From CAYOLL01 sp964404765 [NCBI: uncultured Gemmatimonadota bacterium] (GTDB lineage: Bacteria > 4572-55), in assembly GCA_964404765.1 (NCBI GenBank), contig CAYOLL010000157.1, forward strand, positions 1 through 14,056: DNA of 14,056 nucleotides, in the 5' to 3' direction. Within the stretch, counting starts at the first letter, position 1. The number at the start of each line of letters is the position of its first letter. Of the stretch, positions 1 to 6,300 are shown one piece after another. A program made the position numbers and the translations under genes. The notes under the pieces were generated by a model. That model was not told the DNA's origin, did no database searches, and was given only the letters and a program-made list of their open reading frames with translations.

Positions 1-54
1 CCTACGGGGCAAAAAAAGCACCGATGACTTTCAAATTTAATTGGAAAGATGTCT
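1..54 (-). repeat. Partial copy of a MITE/REP-like element, truncated by the window edge
   Basis: Bases 1-54 are the near-perfect reverse complement of 11228-11282. They match the left end of the MITE-like element described there, with a few substitutions and one T-run length difference. The outer terminal repeat TTGGAAAGATGTCT lies at 41-54, and the inner part reaches the GCCCC-GTA-GGGGC palindrome at the window edge. The element therefore runs leftwards out of the window, in the opposite orientation to the complete copy. Confidence 0.75.
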
Positions 55-211
55 AATGAAATATAATACAGGTTATGCCGAAAACCCATTTTTAAACGCA
101 CAACGAAAACGCGTTCTTTTTTTTAGTCTCTGATCCGGCAATATCCGGGCCTGAATGCTTTTTTCGTAAGTCATCAAGTTTTTTTTGAATATATTATAAT
201 CCGGGCGCGTC

Positions 212-457
212 TTAAAAAATAACCTTTTCGGGAAAAGCGGGAATTTCTGCAATTCGGGCGGACTCCTTCCTTATCTGAATGATTTTATCCGCCACAAAGT
301 TATGAAAAATTCGCTCCTTGTTTCGCGCGCAGGCCAGCCAATACATTGCCGGCCTGTCAGACAAGTCATCCATATCGCCCGGGACCGACCTTTCAACTCG
401 GAGTAAATTTAAATAACCGCGATATTGGTTGTATTTGTGGCGGATTTTTTTTAACAT
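212..457 (-). CDS. Small hypothetical protein, doubtful
   Basis: This is an 81-residue open frame beginning MLKKIRHKYNQYRGYLNLL, rich in basic and aromatic residues. It has one Trp-Leu-Ala-Cys segment in the middle and no recognisable domain, signal peptide or membrane segment. The composition is protein-like and mixed, which is the only argument for it. There is no convincing Shine-Dalgarno sequence upstream of the ATG at 457, and the frame lies alone between repeat sequences. It may be a remnant of a longer gene or a chance frame. I do not recognise the family. Confidence 0.25.
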   Translation of the reverse strand: MLKKIRHKYNQYRGYLNLLRVERSVPGDMDDLSDRPAMYWLACARNKERIFHNFVADKIIQIRKESARIAEIPAFPEKVIF

Positions 458-539
458 TCGGGCATAAAGTCATGCAGATGTTAGGCTGCCGTTTTATACA
501 GTGTTTAAGCTATTGTTTTTGAAGATATGGCTGCAGACG

Positions 540-602
540 TGTAGCACAGATTAGCAATCTGTCCATGTTTGAAGCCCGCACAGATTGCTAATCTGTGCTA
601 CA
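540..602. repeat. Perfect 23-bp inverted repeat with nested palindromes
   Basis: The arms at 540-562 and 580-602 are exact reverse complements over 23 bp, separated by a 17-nt loop. Each arm itself contains the small palindrome CAGATT-AGC-AATCTG (or its complement), so the element can form one long hairpin or two short ones. It lies about 100 bp upstream of the NACHT-SUMF1 gene and has no T-tract, so it is not an ordinary terminator. The form resembles REP or MITE-type intergenic repeats. The sequence shows the symmetry; the class is inferred. Confidence 0.8.
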
Positions 603-701
603 GCGCCAAAAACATTTTCTTAAATGCTGTAGCCCCGCTATGGCGAGCAGGTTTGCACGGGACGAATGGAACGGAGAACTGCGTGACGGGGGGACATATA
701 T

Positions 702-2948
702 ATGAAAAGCCTGACTGCCTGGAAAGAAGTTTTTAAATCAACCGATTATGCTGACAAATGGAAGCGGGCAATTTACAGGATTTCCTGGCCCCAACTACAA
801 GATTGGCTGCACCGACGATATCTGCTAAAGCATATAGATCCGCGCTTCTACACAAGTGAAGAAATTACCCGCACAACAACCCACTATATCCGCCCCGAAT
901 GCCAGAGCGCTGTTCCGCCGCGCCTCGATCTGTCCCAGCATGTTTACACCGTTCGCATCGACCTCTTTCAGGAAGTTGACCGCATTTTGGGCAACCAGAA
1001 AGGCCATCGCCATACCCTTATATTAGCCGACTCCGACATGGGGAAAACGTCTTTCGCGCTCAATTACTATGCCTATCACCACTTAGCGCGTCTGAAGTCG
1101 CAGCGATTCAACCTGCTGGTCGCACCGCTCGGCTTAAAACAAATTGATGATGACATCCGCGCGGTGGAGGACAAAAAAAACACCGTTATTATCCTCGACA
1201 ATTTTGACGAAGATACTCAGGCCATCAAAGACCCGTATAATCGTCTGACGAAGCTGCTGGATATCTGCCGCGACTTTCGTCATGTCCTGATAACCAGTCG
1301 GACCCAGTCCTTTTTCGGTGATGACGGCCACACGCCCAATACCGGTACTTTCACGCTTTCCGTTTCAACATCGGAAGGCATTCGCGAGATCGTTTTTTAC
1401 AAACTGTATATCTCGCCGTTTTCCGATGCCCAGGTTCGGGCCTACTTGCGCCGCCGCTTCTCCTTGTTGAAGATTCGCCAGCGCCGCCGCGCTGAAATTA
1501 TGGTCAGCGGCGTACCGCAACTAACCGCCCGGCCCATGCTGCTGGCCCATATTAACGACCGGCTGCACTCCGGACGACAGTTTTCCGCAGCCTGCCAAAT
1601 CTACGATGATATGGTCGAGACCTGGCTTGCCCACGAAAAGCAATATGTGGCCGATGGTGACTCGCTGCGAATCTTTACCGAAACCCTCGCGGTCGATTTG
1701 TATATGAACCGACAGTCACGCGGCTCGGAGCGGATTCCGATCCCGGAATTGCAGCCGCTGGCTACGGAATTCGATATCAGCTTAAACAATTGGCCGGTGA
1801 ACGGTCAATCGCTGTTGAATCGCGATGTGGACGATAATTACAAATTTATCCATCGCTCTCTATTAGAATACATGTTTGTCAAGCGCTTAGTCAATAATGA
1901 ATATGCCGTTCATCAGATTATTGAAAGCAATGAAATTCTGACCGATCAGATGACCTATTTTCTCAGGCAAATTCTGCCGCAACTACCGGACTTGACCGCC
2001 CGGCCCCGGTTAATGGCGTTAAGCTTAAAATGTCTGGGCTCTACGGCCGAAGAAGTGCAGGGAATGATGGGGCATTTGCCGGTTAAAGATCGTGCGCTGT
2101 TGCTAAATAAGATCGGTGACATCGGCGATCCCCGTTTGGAAGTGCAAACCCTTGAAAAAATGCAGTTTTGTTACATTCCAACGGGTCCATTTTGGATGGG
2201 CAGCGACCGTAGCGATGAAGAAAAAAAACATCTCAATGAGAAGTTAAACTACGATTACTGGCTGGGCCGTTTTCCGGTAACCGTCGCCCAATTTCGCGAG
2301 TTTGTTAAGGCTGCGAGCTATCCGCCACAGCATAAGGCCTGCTTAGATGGCGGGTCGAATCATCCGGCGCGTTTTATTACCCGCTACGATGCCCTGCACT
2401 TTTGCCAATGGCTCACCAAAACCTGGCACGAGCAACATATTCTGCCATCCAGCCATAGCATCCATCTGCCGTCCGAAGCTGAATGGGAAAAGGCGGCGCG
2501 CGGCGGCCTGACGATCTTAAAAAAACCACTTATTACCACCATTCGGCATCTTTTTGTCAATCCTGATGCCCAGCGGGTCGAAAAACCACTGCCGGCCCGG
2601 CTCTATCCGTGGGGCGACAACCTCGATTTGAATTATGCCAATTACAATCAAACGCGAATTGAAGATACAACACCCGTTGGCTGCTTCCCCTTAGGCGTCA
2701 GTCCCTACGGCTGTGAAGATATGAGCGGTAACGTGTGGGAGTGGACATGCAGCTTGTTCACCGACTACCCCTACGACCCGGATGATGAGCGCGAAAATCT
2801 TAAAAAATCGGGGCCACGCGTCCTGCGCGGAGGTTCATACGCCTATCCGGCAGAGTTCATTCGGGTTTGTGACCGTTTTTGTGATCATCCCATTTATCAA
2901 GTCGATTTAATTGGTTTTAGGTTATGCATCTCGGCTCGGACAGCTTAA
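702..2948 (+). CDS. NACHT-type STAND NTPase fused to a SUMF1/FGE-like C-type-lectin-fold domain
   Basis: This is a 748-residue protein without a signal peptide or membrane segment, so probably cytoplasmic. Residues 1-100 form an unassigned N-terminal region. A P-loop NTPase follows: the Walker A motif is ADSDMGKTS (109-117), Walker B is IILDNFDED (centred on D166), and the sensor-like strand VLITSR is at 195-200, as in NACHT ATPases. Helical and winged-helix-like sequence runs to about 480. Residues 487-744 are a SUMF1 domain, with the family landmarks YIPTGPFWMGS, LPSEAEWEKAARGG (589 on), MSGNVWEWT (674-682), RVLRGGSY and a terminal IGFR. The two active-site cysteines of true formylglycine-generating enzyme, expected just after GGSY, are replaced by Tyr and Ile. 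The domain is therefore probably a binding module, not an enzyme. STAND proteins generally act as NTP-driven switches that oligomerise on ligand sensing; the ligand is unknown here. A G-rich stretch precedes the ATG by about 7 nt. The last 30 residues look like a diversified surface. Confidence 0.92.
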   Translation: MKSLTAWKEVFKSTDYADKWKRAIYRISWPQLQDWLHRRYLLKHIDPRFYTSEEITRTTTHYIRPECQSAVPPRLDLSQHVYTVRIDLFQEVDRILGNQKGHRHTLILADSDMGKTSFALNYYAYHHLARLKSQRFNLLVAPLGLKQIDDDIRAVEDKKNTVIILDNFDEDTQAIKDPYNRLTKLLDICRDFRHVLITSRTQSFFGDDGHTPNTGTFTLSVSTSEGIREIVFYKLYISPFSDAQVRAYLRRRFSLLKIRQRRRAEIMVSGVPQLTARPMLLAHINDRLHSGRQFSAACQIYDDMVETWLAHEKQYVADGDSLRIFTETLAVDLYMNRQSRGSERIPIPELQPLATEFDISLNNWPVNGQSLLNRDVDDNYKFIHRSLLEYMFVKRLVNNEYAVHQIIESNEILTDQMTYFLRQILPQLPDLTARPRLMALSLKCLGSTAEEVQGMMGHLPVKDRALLLNKIGDIGDPRLEVQTLEKMQFCYIPTGPFWMGSDRSDEEKKHLNEKLNYDYWLGRFPVTVAQFREFVKAASYPPQHKACLDGGSNHPARFITRYDALHFCQWLTKTWHEQHILPSSHSIHLPSEAEWEKAARGGLTILKKPLITTIRHLFVNPDAQRVEKPLPARLYPWGDNLDLNYANYNQTRIEDTTPVGCFPLGVSPYGCEDMSGNVWEWTCSLFTDYPYDPDDERENLKKSGPRVLRGGSYAYPAEFIRVCDRFCDHPIYQVDLIGFRLCISARTA
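2838..2921 (+). other. Possible DGR-type variable region in the SUMF1 C-terminus
   Basis: This covers codons 713-740, between the GGS and IGFR framework of the SUMF1 domain. Of these 28 codons, 21 end in C or T, and 11 consecutive NNY codons run from 2865 to 2897, encoding aromatic, Cys, Asp, His, Ile and Pro residues. Diversity-generating retroelements mutate adenines of AAY codons, giving NNY codons at exactly these lectin-fold loop positions. No template repeat or reverse transcriptase is present in the window, so the assignment is inference only. The region might equally be an ordinary divergent SUMF1 loop. Confidence 0.3.
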
Positions 2949-2951
2949 TTC

Positions 2952-2977
2952 AGACTTTTAGACTGTAGACTGTTAGG
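2952..2977 (-). repeat. Inverted partner of the AGCCTA-type short tandem repeat
   Basis: Read on the minus strand, this segment is CCTAACAGTCTACAGTCTAA plus AAGTCT. It aligns with 3283-3308 at 21 of 26 positions, and four of the five differences are C/T transitions. It begins 4 bp after the stop codon of the NACHT-SUMF1 gene, so the two copies bracket the intergenic region in inverted orientation. Confidence 0.65.
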
Positions 2978-3036
2978 TGATTCGCCTTCAGCCAGACAGA
3001 CCTTTGACCTGACAGGCAAACTGTATTTGATTCGTC

Positions 3037-3065
3037 TTGACACCTCCCGCCATTTTTACTATCAT
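3037..3065 (+). promoter_or_regulatory. Putative sigma70-type promoter for the kinase-ATPase-histidine kinase gene
   Basis: A perfect -35 hexamer TTGACA (3037-3042) is followed by a 17-bp spacer and the -10 hexamer TATCAT (3060-3065), a 5 of 6 match. Transcription would start near 3072 and leave a 5' leader of about 260 nt crossing the short repeats before the ATG at 3336. This suggests that the downstream gene has its own promoter and is not simply cotranscribed with the NACHT-SUMF1 gene. It is based on consensus match alone. Confidence 0.5.
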
Positions 3066-3148
3066 TCCCACGCCAAATTTTTTTAATAGCGTAGGTTTTT
3101 AGCCTAAAGCCCATGGGTGTCAAGCTAAGGTTCACCACGCTGAAATTA

Positions 3149-3246
3149 ACCATTAACAATTAGCCGTTGACCATTAACAATTCATTTTCGCGGGCTTATT
3201 TTTCATAATGAAACGAAAAACAATTGTTAATAGCCAATTGTTAATG
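3149..3246. repeat. Cluster of ACCATTAACAATT direct and inverted repeats
   Basis: ACCATTAACAATT occurs at 3149-3161 and again at 3170-3182 with a 21-bp period. The complementary core AATTGTTAAT appears at 3222-3231 and 3236-3246. The 11-bp segments 3172-3182 and 3236-3246 are exact reverse complements and could form a hairpin enclosing about 53 nt of leader. No open frame in this stretch is convincing. Confidence 0.6.
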
Positions 3247-3282
3247 AAAGTAGGCGGCTTTAGCTTAGTTTGATACCAATGG

Positions 3283-3319
3283 CCTAACAGCCTACAGCCT
3301 AATAGCCTACAGCCTAAAG
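3283..3319 (+). repeat. 15-bp tandem repeat, about 2.5 copies
   Basis: The unit CCTAAYAGCCTACAG occurs at 3283-3297 and 3298-3312 with one C/T difference, then a partial copy CCTAAAG at 3313-3319. Each 15-bp unit is made of alternating 8- and 7-bp AGCCTA-type words. The array ends only 16 bp before the ATG of the kinase gene, in the place where a ribosome binding site would be expected. Confidence 0.7.
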
Positions 3320-3335
3320 ACCTGCAAAACCCGGT

Positions 3336-6300
3336 ATGATAAATACACAAGTGAACTCGATCACAGAGGTAACGGCAGATATCAAACAACTTTTGCCGGA
3401 ATATGCCGTTTTGGCCAAGCTGCATGAAGGCCCACGCGCGATCGTTTATCGCGCCCGCCGGCTGGAAGACGACTTGCCGGTTATACTCAAAGTGCAACGG
3501 GCCGAGTACCCGACGCCCGCCGATATCGCCCGCATCAAGCGCGAGTACGAACTCGCGCGGGGATTAAATTTTAACGGGATTGTCCGCGCCTACAATCTGC
3601 TCAAATTTAAAAACGGCTACGCTCTGGTTCTGGAAGATTTTGGCGGCATAGCCTTGTCCGAATATCTGGCCGAATATCCGGACGGGCTGGACCTGGAAGT
3701 TTTTTTAAAAATTGCGATTCAATTGGCAGTAACACTCGTCCACATTCATAAAGAAAATGTCATCCACAAAGACATAAAGCCTGCCAATATAATCATCGAA
3801 GCGCACTCCCTGACGATTAAGCTGACCGATTTCAGCAACACCGTTTTGCTCTCGGCGGAGTCGCAAGGCTTTCGCAATATGAACCAGATGGAGGGCACCC
3901 TGGCCTATGTCTCGCCGGAGCAGACCGGCCGCACCAACCGCTTTTTGGACTATCGCACCGACTTCTACTCGCTGGGAATCACCTTTTATCAATTACTGAC
4001 CGGTCATCTGCCCTTTCACATTGAAGACCCGTTGGAGCTTATCCACGCCCATATTGCCCGGACACCGCCCCCGCCGCGGGAAATAAACTCCCGTGTGCCT
4101 CCGGTTATCTCCAATCTGGTTATGAAGTTAATTGCGAAAACAGCCGAAAGCCGCTACCAAAGCGCCGTCGGACTCAAGATCGACCTGGAAACATGCCTGC
4201 TGCAACTCCAGACTGCCGACACCATCGTAGATTTCCCCTTGGGGCAAAAAGATGTCTCCGACAAATTTCGACTTCCCCAAAAGCTGTACGGACGCGACAA
4301 AGAAATCGCCATGCTTCATCAAACTTTGCAGTCGGTGATTCAAATTGGTGCGTCGTCGGTGATTTTTGTATCCGGCCCGCCGGGGGTAGGCAAAACCCTG
4401 TTATGCCAGGAAATCAGCACACAAGTCGCCCTCTACAGCGGCTTTTTTATTGCCGGAAAATGTGAGGAAATGCAACAGCACGTGCCATATTACGCACTGA
4501 TTCAGGCATTTAAAGAACTGGTGGAGCTACTGCTGACGGAAAGTCAGAGCCATCTGGATCGCTGGCGTGATGATTTGCATACGGCTCTGGGCTGGAATGC
4601 CCAACTATTAGCCGAAGTCATCCCAAACCTCAAGTTAATTATCGGTGAACCGCAGGAATGGCGCGGAGTCATGTCACCGGAGTCAGAAAATCGGTTGCTG
4701 CTGGCTTTTCGCAACTTCATTCGGCTCCTGGCCCGACCCGAACATCCACTGGTTATTTTTTTGGATGACGCCCAATGGATCGATGCCGCCACGCTCAAGC
4801 TGATTAAACACGTTTTGGCAGAAATGGCTGTGCCCCATTTAACACTGCTGCTTGGTTACCGGATTGATAATGCGGACGAGTCAAAGCTGTGGCCGACAAT
4901 CAACGCGCTACGCGCCGTACAAGCGGAAGTCCATCATCTCAAATTAGATAATTTTGGTCAGGATGAAATTACCGCAATTATTAGCGACACCTTGGCTTGC
5001 GCTCCGGACGCGGGCAAACTTTTAGCCGAACTTATTTTTCAAAAAACCGAAGGCAATCCCTTCTTTGTCACCCAGTTTTTAAAATCGCTTTATGATGATA
5101 AACTGTTGACGTTTGATTTTGATCGCGGTGTCTGGCGCTGGGATTTGGCAGAAATCGAACGCTACGGCATTACGGATAATATTGGCGAACTCATGGCCAG
5201 GAAAATCGGCCAATTGGGCGAGGATACCCAACAAGCGCTAAAACTGGCGGCTTGCGTGGGCCTGGAATTTGATCTGGACGTGGTGGCCATGCTGCACGGC
5301 AGACCTAAAATGTTAACTGCCGTCGATTTGTGGGACGCCCTATGGGAAGGCCTGATCGTAGCTGAGGACACTTTTGAATTTGCCGAATTAGAAACCGATA
5401 GCGCCTCCGGTCGCAGCCGCATCTTTCGGTTTTTACATCAGCGAGTGCAGCAGGCGGCATATTCGCTGTTGTCAGACAGTCAAAAAAAAGCTGCCCATCT
5501 TAAAATCGGCCGTTTTATTCAGCATCATACTGCCGCCGATCACCTTGAAGAACGTATTTTTGATCTGGCCAGCCATTTAAACCTATGCGTAGACATCCTG
5601 ACCGACAACGCCGAACGGCTGGAACTGGTGCAATTTAATATCATCGCCGGCAAAAAAGCCAGGAACGCCGCCGCCTACGATGCCGCATTCATCTACTTTT
5701 CCAACGGCATTGGCCTGTTGGCCGCCAATAGTTGGGAAAAGCACTACTCGCTAACGCTGGACTTGTTTAATGAAGCCGCGCAAACAGCCTATCTTTGCGC
5801 CGATTTCGCCACAATGGATACTCTGGCCACAGTTGTGCTGAGCAAGGCGCGCACCTTGCTGGATAAAGTGCGCATGTACGAAATCAGGATTCAATGCCAC
5901 ATGGCCCAATTAAATATGGACCAGGCCATACGCACCGCGATCAAAGTTTTAAAAATGCTGGGTATTTTTATCCCGCCGCGCTTAAATCGGCTGACCGTTC
6001 TGTTGGGCGTACTGCATCTGACTATCATCCGGCATGGCCGCAAAATCAAAGAAATGGATCGCTTACCGCTCATGACCAACGAGAAACTGCTGGCCGGGAT
6101 GCGCATCCTGATGCACGCCTGTTCGGCGGCCTATTTTGTTGATCCGCACACATTTGCCATCTTTGCGCTAAAAATGATGATCTTGACTTTACGCTATGGC
6201 AACTCGCCTATATCCGCATTTGTCTACACCAGCTACGGCTTGATTTTAAGCAGCGGGCTGGGGAATCTGGACGCCGGCTATAAATTTGGCCACCTGGGCT

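Noticed and set aside
702-2948. True formylglycine-generating enzyme (sulfatase activation)
   Set aside because: The two catalytic cysteines expected after GGSY are Tyr and Ile, no sulfatase gene is nearby, and the domain is fused to a STAND NTPase.
3283-3319. CRISPR-like array
   Set aside because: The repeats are 15 bp, directly adjacent without spacers, and there are no cas genes.
2829-3335. A complete diversity-generating retroelement
   Set aside because: No reverse transcriptase, accessory variability gene or template repeat was found downstream or elsewhere in the window; only the variable-region-like segment is present.
2950-3497. Minus-strand frames of 69 and 107 codons
   Set aside because: They consist of the intergenic repeats and antisense of the kinase gene start, with low-complexity translation and no ribosome site.
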